Below, in pieces: positions 23,121 to 35,110 of a stretch of DNA of 64,000 nucleotides (the stretch's first letter is position 1; every line of letters begins with the position of its first letter). The position numbers and the translations under genes are program-made. Below the pieces are notes generated by a model. It searched no databases. It was not told the origin of the DNA and was given only the letters and a program-made list of their open reading frames with translations. The stretch spans positions 46,712,207 through 46,776,206 of the forward strand of contig NC_080078.1 of assembly GCF_949987535.1 (NCBI RefSeq). Reading direction: 5' to 3'. The DNA comes from Balaenoptera acutorostrata. Its lineage: Eukaryota > Chordata > Mammalia > Artiodactyla > Balaenopteridae.

Positions 23121-24138
23121 AAGAAATGTATATAAAGGAAAATTTTAAATGCTATGGAGGATTCATAAGAGAGGCTACTTTCGTAATGAAGCCTCACTGT
23201 AAATAATGAGCCTAAATTGAGCTTACTCCCAATATAAGTACTCATAGTAGAATAAGAAAAACTAATTATGAAATTTGTATGGAAAGATGAACATTCAACA
23301 TTTATTCTCCATGTAGGAAAATTCTCTAAATGAGCTCATTCAACAGATAGTTCTTTTTGCTTAAGGCAGATGAACAGAGCTAGAACATGAATTAAGACTG
23401 GGATAGTTCAATTAAGATCAATTAGTTCGGTAATAAGCAATTGAATGTGGAGCCTCTTCCAATTCCTCAGGTCACCACTGTTTTATTTTTTACAGAGATG
23501 ACAAAAATAGTAAAATCCTATGTGGGCATCATTGATATTAAACTACTCAGGACTTTACTTCTAGAAGACTTCCCTAGCGTTTCCACTTGGTGTATACTTA
23601 ACACATGGTATTTCAGTTGGATCCACGTTGTCTGCTTAATTTCAGTGGTTAAATCACCAGTAAGAAATTTTGTGTCAAAATAGTTGAATAAAAACAAAGA
23701 ACCAGTTGTCTAAACACAAACAGGTTCTTCCTTCTTAGTTTTCAAGGCCCCAGAACATATAAGTTAAAAAAGAAATCCCCTTTGAAGGACTGAAGAACTA
23801 TTGTTTCCATACTAAAAATCAGGAAACTGTGAAGAGTAAGTGATGTCTAGCAGCAAATAAATCAATGCCATTTGGATACCGTCCTCCTTTCTTGCTTTTT
23901 CTGCCTGTCCTTCACCTTTCTATAGGCCAAAGATGAGAATATAGAACTCAGTTTAATGGATTATTAGAGTGTTCTAACCCCAACAAAGACAGAAGATGCC
24001 CAAGTCAAGGAACTCTAAATGGTGACCACTGTTACCTTGGGAGGTAAAGGCGGGGTCCTTACCTGGCCAAAGTGAGACCTGTCCCCATAAGAAGGTCAAG
24101 TGTATTGAACACTACAGCAGATGTTTAGGCTAGTGAAA
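23121..24138. other. Unassigned AT-rich sequence
   Basis: No recognised repeat or exon. A small open frame at 23441-23683 has no known motif. Confidence 0.45.
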
Positions 24139-25138
24139 ATGGCCAGGATCAAAAAATGGGCAGAAGACCTAAATAGACATTTCTCCAAAGAAGTCATACA
24201 GATGACCAACAGGTACGTGAAAAGATTCTCAACACTGCTAATTATTAGAGAAATGCAAGTCAAAACTACAATGAGGTATCACCTCACACAGGTCAGAATG
24301 GCCATCATCAAAAAGTCTACAAACAATAAATGCTGGAGAGGGTGTGGAGACAAGGGAACCCTCTTGCACTGTTGGTGGGAATGTAAATTGGTGCAGCCAC
24401 TATGGAGACAGTATGGAGGTTCCTTCAAAAACTAAAACTATAGTTATGATATGATCCAGCAATCCCACTCGTGGGCACAGATCTGGAGAAAACTATAATT
24501 TGAAAAGATGCATGCACCCCCAATGTTGATAGCAGCATTATTTACAATAGCCAAGACATGGAAGCAACATAAGTGTCCATCGGCAGATGAATGTATAAAG
24601 AAGATGTGGCACATATATACAATGGAATATTACTCAGCCATAAAAGAAATGAAATTGAGTTATTTGTAGTGAGGTGGATGGACCTAGAATCTGTCATACA
24701 GAGTGAAGTAAGTCAGAAAGAGAAAAACAAATACCGTATGCTAACACATATATGTGGAATCTAAAAAAAAAAAAAAAGGTTCTGAAGAACCTAGGGGCAG
24801 GACAGGAATAAAGACGCAGACATAGAGAATGGACTTGAGGACACGGGGAGGGGGAAGGGGGAAGGGGGAAGGGTAAGCTGGGACAAAGTGAGAGAGTGGC
24901 ACTGACATATACACACTACCAAATGTAAAATAGCTAGCTAGTGGGAAGCAGCTGCATAGCACAGGGAGATCAGCTCGGTGCTTTGTGACCACCTAGAGGG
25001 GTGGGAGGGAGACGCAAGAGGGAGGGGATATAGGGATATAAGTATACATATAGCTGATTCACTTTGTTATACAGCAGAAACTAACACAACAATGTAAAGC
25101 AATTATACTCCAATAAAGATGTTAAAAAAAAAAGATGT
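24139..25138 (+). mobile_element. 5'-truncated L1, G-rich 3'-UTR subfamily
   Basis: Starts at about 24149 in the ORF2 segment [11 protein letters not shown] and runs through the Cys-rich block ([18 protein letters not shown]) until an indel near 24420. The 3' UTR has the polypurine G-tract at 24845-24873, and a tail ends at about 25134. The opening frame (24121-24435) is closed by a frameshift soon after PLW. No clean target-site duplication was found. The 3' UTR type matches the inverted copy at 38273-38724. Confidence 0.85.
24843..24875 (+). other. G-tract in L1 3' UTR (potential G-quadruplex)
   Basis: Five G-runs (24845-24848, 24850-24854, 24857-24861, 24864-24868, 24871-24873) are spaced by one or two A residues. 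Such polypurine tracts are a known feature of mammalian L1 3' UTRs. Confidence 0.8.
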
Positions 25139-25592
25139 ACATATACAATTAAATACTAAAGAATGAAATAATGCCATTTGTAGCAACATGGATGGACCTA
25201 GAGATTATACTAAGTGAAGTAAATCAGACAAATATCATATATCACTTATATGTGGAATCTGAAAAAATGATACAAATGAACTTATTTACAAAACAGAAAT
25301 AGACTCAGAGTCAGAGAAAACAAACTTACGGTTACCAAAGGGGAAAGGAGGTCAGGGGAAGGATAAATTAGGAGTTTGGGATTAACAGATACACCCTCCT
25401 ATATGTAAAATAGATAAACAAGAAGGACCTACTGTATAGCACAGGGAACTATATTCAATATCTGTAATAACCTATAATGAAAAAGAATCTGAAAAAAATA
25501 TATATCTATATATAAAAAACTGAATCACTTTGTTATATACCTGAAACTGACCCAACATTGTAAATCAACTGTACTTCAAGTAAAGAAAAAAA
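25139..25592 (+). mobile_element. Second L1 3' end, different subfamily
   Basis: Immediately after the previous L1 tail, the sequence resumes within the last part of ORF2 (gaatgaaataatgccatttg). It continues into a 3' UTR of the ggagtttgggattaacag type, ending in an A-rich tail at about 25590. This UTR resembles the L1 at 48240-49990, not its left neighbour. Confidence 0.8.
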
Positions 25593-25969
25593 GCTATAAC
25601 TGTAACTTTTATATATCCTCTTGGCATCCTGAACTTCTGTATATCACATCATGTTAACATGTGTATCTCCACCCTGCTCCCCCGAAAAAAGGAAAATAAC
25701 CAGGGATGGGAAAGGGACATGGCCCGAGGATATCTAATCTGCTATCCTTTTATCTTTCTTGGCTTCTGTTGAATCCAGACGGTAATCAGGTTTTCCCCCA
25801 GCACACAGACTGTGTAAGAATAGAAGGCTTGTTGCTTTCCAAATGAGGAAAATGGGAAAATCTGACCTAGTTATTTGCAAACTCACGCTGGACTTCTCTT
25901 TGTGAGTTTATGGCAACCTGTCTTGCAATGTAGGGAGCATGCATTAGGCTTTTAGTGCTATCTTCTTCT
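25593..25969. other. Unassigned sequence
   Basis: No recognised repeat, exon or RNA. Confidence 0.45.
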
Positions 25970-26600
25970 TCAGCATAACAAGCTGCCATTTACTGAGAAT
26001 CTTTTTGGACTAGAAAGTATATACATCAAATTCTAATAGTAGTAAACATCTGATTTCCATATTATAGGTGAGGAACTGGGGCTTAAAGAAGTTAAGAAAC
26101 TTGCTCAGGGTCATCCAGCCAAAAAGTGATGGAGGGACTTCCCCGCTGGTGCAGTGGTTAAGAATCCACCTGCCAACGCAGGGGACACGGGTTCGAGCCC
26201 TGGTCCAGGAAGATCCCACATACCGTGGAGCAACTAAGCCCGTGCACCACAACTACTAAGCCTGAGCTCTAGAGCCCACATGCCACAACTACTGAAGCCC
26301 GCGTGCCACAACTACTGAAGCCTGTGAGCCTGGAGCCTAGAGCCTCTGCTCCTCAACAAGGGAAGTCACTTCAATGAGAAGCTGCGCACCGCAACTAAGA
26401 GTAGCCCCTGTTTGCCACAACTAGAGAAAGCCCACGCGCAGCAACGAAGACCCAACGCAGCCAAAAATAAATAAATAAATAAATAAATAAATAAACTTAT
26501 ATACAAAAAAAGTGATGGAGCTGGAATTTGAATCCTCTCTATTTGAAGACAAAGCAATTTGCTGACCTTCATAGCAGGCAGGCTCATATTTTAAAGCTAA
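25970..26600 (-). repeat. MIR SINE, antisense, split by a CHR SINE
   Basis: The left half reads ccatttactgagaatctttt to taggtgaggaactggggctt and ttgctcagggtcatccagcc. The right half resumes after the SINE with gatggagctggaatttgaat. These are consecutive parts of antisense MIR, so the SINE landed in an existing MIR. Confidence 0.75.
26121..26520 (+). mobile_element. CHR-type tRNA-derived SINE with 14-bp TSD
   Basis: The SINE body (26135-26506) begins ggacttccccgctggtgcag and carries pol III box B ggttcgagccc. It ends in an ATAA-rich tail. The target-site duplication aaaaagtgatggag occurs at 26121-26134 and 26507-26520. It belongs to the agtagcccc subgroup of copies in this window. Mobilised in trans by L1; tRNA-related head. 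Confidence 0.93.
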
Positions 26601-27957
26601 ACAGGGGTGGTAGAGAAAAATTCAAGACAGCCCAGAGACAAACACTGACACTTCCTATTCTAGAAGAAACCCTTGATGTGCAAAGAATTAGGCGGGAAGG
26701 GAACTGAGAACTTGAGTCGGGGGCCCTCATTCTGCAGACGTTCCAGAAGTTAAGTGACACAGTTGAGGATGCAGAACCCGCTGGTGGCAGGTACAGCTCG
26801 GATGAGACCTCACAGCTCCTCTATTTAATTCAGTGCTCTATTTACCTGTGGTCTATCTCAACAGATATTTCTCAAACATCTAAAGGCACCTAAAGGCAAG
26901 TGACACATAGGCCAAAACCATCTGCTAAAACCTCTGGCCCTAATAGAATGCCGTCGCTTATATCAATAGTTATGGTCAGGAGAATCCACAAGGGGGTAAA
27001 TTGGAATGTTGTTCTGCAGATTCTCTGTAAATGTCACTTCCTCTAAATCTCTCTAGGGAGCATATAAAATGTAAAAGACTATAAATGTCACAACTCTGTG
27101 GTTCTTTTGAACTAACTTCAAAAGGCTTGGCCACGGAGAATCAGCACACCACCACCCAGGCATGTAGCACTGCTGTGAGCAAGGACTGGGGCTCTAGCAT
27201 TCCATCTATGCAGGTGGTGGGCTGTGGTTACCATCGACAAAATGGTCTTGACTGGGGATACACTCCCAGACCATTCCTTGATATGCACCACGGTATGGAA
27301 TCCCAATTTCATTTATTAATTTATTTTTAATCTGTCATTTTTGTTTGATGTATGTACAAGGTAAAACTTCAGAAATACTAAACTCTTCTCTATTCCAGAC
27401 CCACCCCTAAGAGAGAGCCTTTACACTGGGTGGTCACCTTCTTACCTTCTAATAACATGGAATTAAGCTGCTATTTGTATCTATCCTTCTTAGGTGACAG
27501 CTATTGACTCTTACAATGACCAGTGGTGATATATCACCTCTGGCACCCTCTCTCTTGCCAGATTTTGATGGCTAAAATAATTTTCTAGCTTTTCTACTGG
27601 CTAGCTTTGAATCTTTAACTAATGCACCTAAAATGTACAACCCTTCTCTCTAGTTTCCCTTACTCTCTTTACACTTCCCACCTCTGCCATATATTTTCTC
27701 TTACTTTGTCAAGAATAACACTTATATTCTGTTCTATAACCATAATAAACAAAAATAATTGATTACAAATGTTAAAACTAAGAAGTAACATTTTTATGAG
27801 AAAGGCCGCAAGCAGATAATATACTGAAAATATTATTCTGATTACGCTTCATTCCTCTTCCCTACACATCGCATTTTCTAGCAGCCAATGACCATTTTGG
27901 CCACTGGAAAGTGGGAAGGCCAGTCACACCCCTGGAAGGAGGGAGAATGTAGAGCAG
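26601..27957. other. Unassigned sequence
   Basis: No recognised repeat, exon or RNA. A frame at 27085-27330 has no known motif and overlaps an antisense frame of similar length. Confidence 0.45.
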
Positions 27958-28115
27958 GGTTTCTCAACCTTGGTGACACACTGGAATCGCGTACAGAGCT
28001 TTAAAAAATACTGATGCCTGGTTGCCATCCCATCAGCATCTCATATAATTGGTCTGGAGTATGGCCTGGGAATTGGGATTTTTGAAAGCTCCCCCCACTA
28101 AGGTAATTCTCATTT
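27958..28115 (+). mobile_element. MER5/MER58-like hAT fossil
   Basis: gggtttctcaaccttggtga, acactggaatcgcgtacaga and ggcctgggaattgggatttt have the layout of a non-autonomous hAT-Charlie element. Member uncertain. Confidence 0.5.
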
Positions 28116-28884
28116 ACAATTAAAGTTGAGAGGAAGTACTGGTCAGAAAGGAAAGTAAATGGAAGTCTACCCCTTATGACACTCCCTTTCAAATATGGGT
28201 GAAAGGCCAAAGACCCAGAGAGAGGAGGCATGCAGGTAGGTTGAGGGGAAAGGGGAAAACTGATGAGGGGCTTTTGCTCCACTTCTCATTTGGGATTTAG
28301 AACATCTGTCCTAGGCAGGTCTCCGCTGCCACCCTTCTGCATAAGCTGAGAAAAGATGGTGCCTGCATGTGATTAGGTTTAGCTCTCCAGAACCTCTTCA
28401 TGCCTTGTAACCATAAGTCCCCACATGCCCTACGGGTAGGGTATCTAGGATGCAGCTGATGATGCTGTGAGTTTACTTGGACACCCACCAGAGTGAGGAA
28501 CAAGCCACCCTGAGCAGGACCACCATGTGCAGATGAGTAATGTGGCACATTTTGGCACATTTGCAAGGGGCATTGATGTCAACTGTGCCCCTGGGAGTTG
28601 TGAGATGTGAAGCCTTGATCCTGTCGCTGACAAGTGCAAGATGAACCACCAGGGGTGGGGAAAGACTAGGAGTCACACTGAAGGGCCAACTGAGGTCCAG
28701 GGGTGGTGTCATCAGAGAATCACCAAGCCTTGATTATATTAGAGAGATTTTGGTGTTAGATGGCAGTAGGGTGCACTGGGGCATTGCCAAGAAGCCAAGG
28801 GGCAATGAAAGGGGAGAGAACATGAAAGACTGAGAATATACATGAAAGGGATTAATTCCCAAAGATACTTTAAATTGTTGGATC
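28116..28884. other. Unassigned sequence
   Basis: No recognised repeat or RNA. Several overlapping minus-strand frames at 28297-28712 share no motif and lack splice context. Confidence 0.45.
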
Positions 28885-29893
28885 AAATTTAATTTCCTTT
28901 AGAAATTGAAGATGATTCAAAGAAATGGAAAGATATCCCATGCTCTTGGATTAGAAAGATTAATATTGTTAAAGTGGCCATACTACTCAAAGCAATCTAC
29001 AGATTTAATGCAATCTTTATCAAATTAGTGTGACATTTTTCACAGACCTAGAAGGAATAATCCTAAAATTTATATGGAACCATAAAAGACCCAGAATTGC
29101 CAAAGTAATCCTGAGGAAAAGGAACAAAGCAAGAGGCATAACCCTCCCAGATTTCAGACAATACTACAAAGCTACAGTAATCAAACCAGTGTGGTAATGG
29201 CATAAAAACAGACATATGGATCAATGAAACAGAGCCCAGAAATAAACCCACACACCTACAGTCAATTAATCTTCAACAAAAGAGGCAAGACTATACAATG
29301 AGAAAAAAGATAGTCTCTTCAGCAAGTGGTGTTGGGAAAGTTGGACAGCTGCATGTAAATCAATGAAGATAGAACACAAGCTCACACCATACACAAAAAT
29401 GAACTCAAAATGGCTTAAAGACTTAAAAATAAGACATGACACCTTAAAACTCCTAGAAGAGAACATAGGCAAAACATTCTCTGACCTAAGTCATACCAAT
29501 GCTTTCTTAGGTCAGTCTCTCAAAGCAATAGAAATAAAAGAAAAAATAAACAAATGGGACCTAACTGGGCTTATAAGATTTTGTACAGCAAAGGAAACCA
29601 TACACAAAACAAAAAGACAACCTATGGACTGGGAGAAAATATTTGCAAATGATGCAACTGACAAGGGCTTAATTTCCAAAATATACAAACAGTTCATACA
29701 ACTCAATAACAAAAAAACAAACTACCCAATGGAAAAATGGGCAGAAGACCTAAATAGGCATTTCTGCAAAGAAGACATACAGATGACCAACAGGCACATG
29801 AAAAGATGTTCAACATTACTAATTATTAGAGATATGCAAATCAAAACTACAATGAGTTATCACCTCACACCAGTCAGAATGGCCATCATTAAA

Positions 29894-30112
29894 AAGTCTA
29901 CAGGGAATTCCCTGGTGGTCCAGTGGTTAAGGCTTCACTTTCCAATGCATCAGGGGAGGGTTCAATCCCTGGTCGGGGACCTAAGATCCCACATGCCTCG
30001 TGGCCAAAAAACCAAAAGGTAAAACAGAAGCAATATGGTAACAAATTCAATAAAGACTTAAAAAAAAAAAAGGTCCACATTAAAAAAAAACTAAAAAAAA
30101 AAGAAGTCTACA
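29894..30112 (+). mobile_element. CHR-1-like SINE nested in L1
   Basis: The body (about 29903-30103) begins gggaattccctggtggtcca and carries ggttcaatccctgg (box B). Its tail is typical of this SINE (caataaagacttaaaaa). The duplication aagtctaca lies at 29894-29902 and 30104-30112. It is a different subfamily from the other SINEs here, with a shorter body and no tandem cacaactact segments. Confidence 0.88.
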
Positions 30113-30293
30113 AATAACAGATGCTGGAGAGGGTACGGAGAAAAGGGGACCCTCCTATATTGTTGGTGGGAATGTAAACTGGTGTAGCCACTATGGAAAA
30201 CAGTATGGAGGTTCCTCAGAAAACTAAAAATAGAGTTGCCATATGATCCAGCAATTCCACACCTGGGCATATATCTGGGCAAAACTATAATTC

Positions 30294-30660
30294 AAAAAGA
30301 TACATGCAGGCCTTCCCTGGTGACACAGTGGTTAAGAATCCGCCTGCCAATGCAGGGGACACGGGTTTGAGCCCTGGTCCGGGAAGATCCCACATGCTGT
30401 GGAGCAACTAAGCCCGTGCGCCACAACTACTGAGCCTGTGCTCTAGAGCTTGCGAGCCACAACTACTGAAGCCCGCATGCCTAGAGACTGTGCTCCGCAA
30501 CAAGAGAAGCCAATGCAATGAGAAGCCCGCGCACTGCAACAAAGAGTAGCTCTCGCTCGCCACAACTAGAGAAAGCCTGTGCACAGCAACGAAGACCCAA
30601 TGCAGCCAAAAATAAATAAATAAGATAAATAAATTTATTAAAAAAAAAAAGATACATGCA
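30294..30660 (+). mobile_element. CHR-type SINE nested in L1
   Basis: Body 30309-30645, starting gccttccctggtgacacagt, with ATAA-rich tail. The 15-bp duplication aaaaagatacatgca is at 30294-30308 and 30646-30660. Inserted in the same L1 copy as the SINE at 29903, 200 bases further on. Confidence 0.93.
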
Positions 30661-31237
30661 CTCCTATGTTCACAGCAGCACTATTCAAAATAGCCAAGAC
30701 ATGGAAACAACCTAAATGTCCATCGACAGATGAATGGATAAAGGTGATGTGGTATATATATACAATGGAATACTCCTCAGCCATAAAAAAGAATGAAATA
30801 ATGCCATTTTCAGCAACATGGATGGACATGGAGATTATCAGACTAAGTGAAGTTAAGTCAGAAAGAGAAAGATGAATACCATATTATATCACTTATATGT
30901 GGAATCTAAAATATGACACAAATGAACTTATCTATGAGACAAAAACAGACACAGAGAACAGACTTGTGGTTGCCAAGTGGGGGTGGGGGGTGGGGAAGGG
31001 ATGGATTGGGGGTTTGGGATTAGCAGATGCAAACTAGTATATAGAGAATGGATAAAGGTCCTACTGTATAGCACAGGGAACTATATTCAGTATCCTTAGA
31101 TAAACCATAATGGAAAAGAATATGAAAAAGAATGTATATATGTATAACAATCACTTTGCTGTGCAACAGAAATTAACACAACATTGTAAATCAACTATAT
31201 TTCAACAAAATAAATTTAAAAAATTTAATTTCCTTTA

Positions 31238-31599
31238 TTTGTTACACAATGGGATAGAGTTTTAAGGATTAATGTATCTACCAGTATCATACAATCTACA
31301 AATAGATTACGGTAGCTATTATTTGCATTTCTGAATCAGTAAGTGTAAACTGTTGGCCATCTTACAAAATGATACATATAGTGTTTCCAGGTAGATCAAG
31401 AAGAGCACTGTAGTTGTGGATCTTCTCTGCAGAATCAATGTTATGGCACTAGGGTCACTCAATAGGGAATGTTCATGGCATCAAAGCCAAACTGATTAAA
31501 ATGGTACCATATTTTAGTTTGCATCATATTATAGCCAATTTTTTTGGATAGTATTTTGTTTCTCTTCTGGGTTGAATATAGTGTTTACTGGGTCCCCTA
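31238..31599. other. Unassigned AT-rich sequence
   Basis: No recognised repeat, exon or RNA. Confidence 0.45.
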
Positions 31600-33180
31600 T
31601 TTTCTCCTATTTTGGTTTTCTCCCTCATTTTGTTGGTGTGCTTCCTCAATTAATTTCCTGAGAAAAAGTGTTTTAGAGGTAAAGATGCTGAGGCTTTGTG
31701 TATCTTAAAATATATTTATTCTCGCTATACCCTAAATAGAGAAGGATATTCAAGTTCAAAATCATCTTTTTCCCCAGAACTTTGAAGACTATGTTCTGTT
31801 GACTTCTAACCTTCAGAGTTGCTGATAAAAAATATCCTGTGTGAGACTGATTTCTGTGGTCTGTTTAATTGCTGTTTTTCTAATCTGAAATTTCATGATG
31901 ATGCATACAGAGCATGTCCTTTGTCATTCATACAGTTAATACTTACTGGGCCCTTTCATTCACATTTCAGCTCTGGGAATTTTTTTTTTTCAATTTTTTC
32001 AATTTTTTTCTAATTGATAATTAGACTTTTACATTTCTTTCGTATTTTCCATTTTTTGGTCTTTTTGCTCAACTTTATCTTTCAACTTAGGTATTGATTT
32101 TATGTTTAATTTTGGCAATTTCATTTTACATTTTAAACACTTTTTACTTTCTAATTATTGCTTTTCAAATTACATTCTCTTATTTTGAAGATGAGCTTTT
32201 TCCCCCAAGAGATTACAAATTATCATGTTATTATGATTTTTTGTTTCTTGAAATAGCTGTTTTTAAAATGACTACACTGAATTACCTGTTTCTTTTACCT
32301 CTGTTTTTCAGTTTGTCTCTTACTTTTTCCCATCCACAATGCTGGATTTCCTATTGTATTTCCAATTCGAGGTTGGCATTCACATTCAGGAATGAGAAAC
32401 CAGGGTGATACAGGTTTCCTCTGATAGGGCATGGGTCTGTCTCCCTGCCCATTGGGGGCCTGACATCTATCTCCTTGTCATCTTACCCTAAAGTAAAACC
32501 TGTCCATCAACACGTACCACTAACTCACACGGAACCCCTAAATGCCAGAATGAGGGGGCATTAATCTTAGATGGTAGCATCCACATGACCAGCACTCCTC
32601 ATTTTATTTGCTTGAGTTCTTTAGAATTGAGCTCCCTGCTTCCTTAGGTGCCATGGTGGGGAGGCTGACCGCTTTGGCTGTTCCACAGAGAACTTCAGTT
32701 AACCCCCTCTATCCACCTCCTCTTCTTAGACTTGACCTCCATATTGCCTTCTGACCAGATGTCCTAGTTTCCCAGCATAGTCTCAGGTTATACCCCTTGT
32801 CCTACCCAGTGAAATTACTGGTAGTCCCACCTTTTACTTCCAGAAGTGTCCTAGTTTAGAAAATAAACTGTATGGTCATTCTACTGCTGACCACAAACCC
32901 TGAGCTCTGTGGGTCCAAAATGGAAGACCTAGTTCCTCCTGCCCTGGCCTCTCAGTCTATTCTAGACTGAGCTTCATCTTCCACAGATTTCCATTTGCTT
33001 TTCAATATTCACAAATTTGTTGGAATCCATTGTCCATCTCCTGATTTCTTTACTGTTGGAGGTCACTACAAATTTATGTTTCTATACTATTATCCCAATT
33101 GGGTATTTTGGAGGGATGGAAGTGAACACATATGTTCATCCTGTAATCTTGATATCCTGTTTGGTTTTAAACCACACTGA
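31600..33180 (-). repeat. Probable ancient T-rich interspersed repeat (L1/HAL1-like, antisense)
   Basis: The T-rich sequence and certain phrases (ttggtctttttgctcaactt, tatctttcaacttaggtatt, gtattttggagggatggaag) recall an ancient mammalian repeat, read in antisense. The match is patchy and the family is not certain. No frame shows known protein motifs; the two minor open frames at 31819-32408 are Phe/Leu-rich translations of T-rich DNA. Confidence 0.35.
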
Positions 33181-34839
33181 AAATGTGAGTTTGAAGCCCT
33201 CAGCCTCTGTTCAATGTTGTAATATTTAGAACAACATTAGTTTTCAAAATACATCACCACTGACCCAGTAAGCATACCATCTACCAATGATCTGAGATTA
33301 CTGATATCTGCTATCACCAGAGGCAGAGAACACAGAAGCCAGCAAGCTCAGTTTAATGTTCATTGTAAAATATATGTTTCTTAGAACAACTGGAGTTTAA
33401 GCATGTAATAGCCATGAATATAGTCTTCAGAGCAGAGGAATGACCAGGGATGAATTTTACTATACTGCTGTCTACGTGAAAACCATTAATAACATTATTG
33501 TTCCCCATTTAATTCAACTTGACAATACAGGGGAAAACCCATACTGCTAAAATTTAAATTATATTAGAAATATGGCTGAGCATTAAAAAAAGTTCATACA
33601 CGGATAACTGCATTCAATTCAAAATGTATCAGTTATGATCTGGAAGTGAAGTTTTTATACTCCCTTTTCATTTCCTATTCTCTGGATACTATTACGCTTT
33701 TGATACAACCAGGCATGCATGACATTCTCCAAAGGTGCAAAGATGATCAAGCATGTAGGTGATACAAAGTATCTGGCATATTTTGCTCCCAAGAGAATTT
33801 CCATAGGCACCACTAGTTCTCTTGCACACTCTAAGCATGATCTCTGGTGACCTGAGAACATGAATATGTTCTCCAGATCTCTGATGGTCAAAGGTCACTT
33901 GGCTACTAAGAGCATGCGCTGCTGAGAGCATGTTCCAGAATGAGGTACCAAGACAATAACATAGAGAATCCAGTAATTCTGATGTTCTTGTGTCCAAAAG
34001 GGAGGGATCATTGGCATCAAAACACTGGAATGTTAAGCAAAGTGCTTCATAACTATAGGGGCAGTGAATTGGGCTGCTGTTCCCACAAGCATTTCTAGCC
34101 CCATTTCAGAGGGACAGAACACACAGAGGAGAAACTGCCCTGAGCAAAGCTGAGAACTACTTTGGGGACTCGGGGTCAGAGAAGAGGGAACAGAAGCTCC
34201 CCACATTCTATGCGGAGTGTGAAGAAAGTGAGGGAAAAAGAAGGGTGTAAAGTGAGGGGCTGCTCTAGGACTCTTCTGACCTTTGGTCCTTTGCATCCAT
34301 GCAGGGTAAGTTTGGTACGTGGGGCTGCCCTGGGGTGTCTCAGGGAGGAATTCTCTGCAAAGCCTGGGTCTTGCTTTTCTTGCCACAGTCATACAGAGTG
34401 GGGTAGAGACAGTGAGTATTGAGTAAACTTGCCCATGTGACTACAATTAGGGTTGACTTCAGAGCGATCCCTAACAGCATACGACTTGCCAAGGCAATTG
34501 TTTTGAAAGACATTTCAGTTGTTCTGGATGCTGAAATCTTGGTTCATACATTTTATAATCAATTTAGGAGACAAATGGGCTTGTTTCTGAGAATTAGCTG
34601 CACACTCACATTGTGTGCTTAACTAATTTACTGGGTAGTTTATTTAGTCCTGAGTTTTTAGGACTCCATGTGGCAGCCAGGAGAATGTACCTTGCAAACC
34701 TGAAGTTACAGGGAGTGCAGTAACTGACCATTGACTGGGGCCCCAGCTGCTGGGCTCTGGAATCCATCATTGCATTTGTCCTGAGGCCATGCTTCCTGCA
34801 GGCTCGTGCTCCCAGCCAATGACCGAGGGCAACTAAGGC
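33181..34839. other. Unassigned sequence
   Basis: No confident repeat. The minus-strand frame at 33692-33997 (101 residues) has no recognised domain, no splice context and an overlapping frame; I do not call it a gene. Confidence 0.4.
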
Positions 34840-35110
34840 AAGTCATTCTTGGCTGAATTTGCCTCAAGGAATCCCAGAGGCTTTGACAAAACTTTCTTCC
34901 ACTGCACACCCCCAACCTTCCTTCCGTATGTCTTTCTCTCTGGGGTCACCCTTACATGTGGTCTCAGGGCTCTCCCCGCCTTCAGCAGTCCCCTCCTCCT
35001 TTGCTCTCACACAGGCAATTCCCTTAATAAATCTTATTTTAGCATCTGCTCCCAGGAAGACCTAGACTCATACTCTGCACCTCGGAACAACTTGCACCAC
35101 TCAGAACCAC
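34840..35110 (+). mobile_element. Possible ancient LTR fragment
   Basis: A pyrimidine-rich block leads to ctcacacaggcaattccctt and aataaatcttattt, then agcatctgctcccaggaaga. This order resembles the R/U5 end of an old ERVL-type LTR. Weak evidence. Confidence 0.3.

Larger units (their letters stand above)
28911..30892 (+). pseudogene. L1 ORF2 remnant split by two SINEs
   Basis: This is the C-terminal half of ORF2. The longest open piece (29363-30022, 219 residues) runs from a segment like [15 protein letters not shown] to MAIIKKS. It then reads into the first SINE, which supplies the last ~40 residues and the stop. After the SINE, the Cys-rich segment and the end of ORF2 (about 30113-30890) are divided again by the second SINE. 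Several stops also interrupt 28911-29360. It is not functional. Confidence 0.85.
28885..31237 (+). mobile_element. 5'-truncated L1 with 17-bp TSD, carrying two SINEs
   Basis: Body 28902-31220, flanked by aaatttaatttccttta at 28885-28901 and 31221-31237. It starts in the ORF2 RT-to-C-terminal region and ends with the tatccttagataaaccataa type of 3' UTR. Two SINEs with their own duplications sit inside (29903-30103 and 30309-30645), so the L1 is older than both. The TSD boundary TC/AAATTT is a loose form of the L1 endonuclease site. Confidence 0.93.

Noticed and set aside
26135..26506. tRNA gene-like box A and box B
   Set aside because: Part of a tRNA-derived SINE with poly(A)-rich tail and TSD; no cloverleaf acceptor pairing, so not a tRNA gene. 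The same applies to the other SINEs.
31819..32408. Hydrophobic frames that might be membrane proteins
   Set aside because: They translate T-rich ancient repeat DNA; Phe/Leu content reflects composition.
33692..33997. 101-residue minus-strand frame
   Set aside because: No recognisable domain, no splice context and a second frame overlaps it. Chance opening or decayed unknown repeat.
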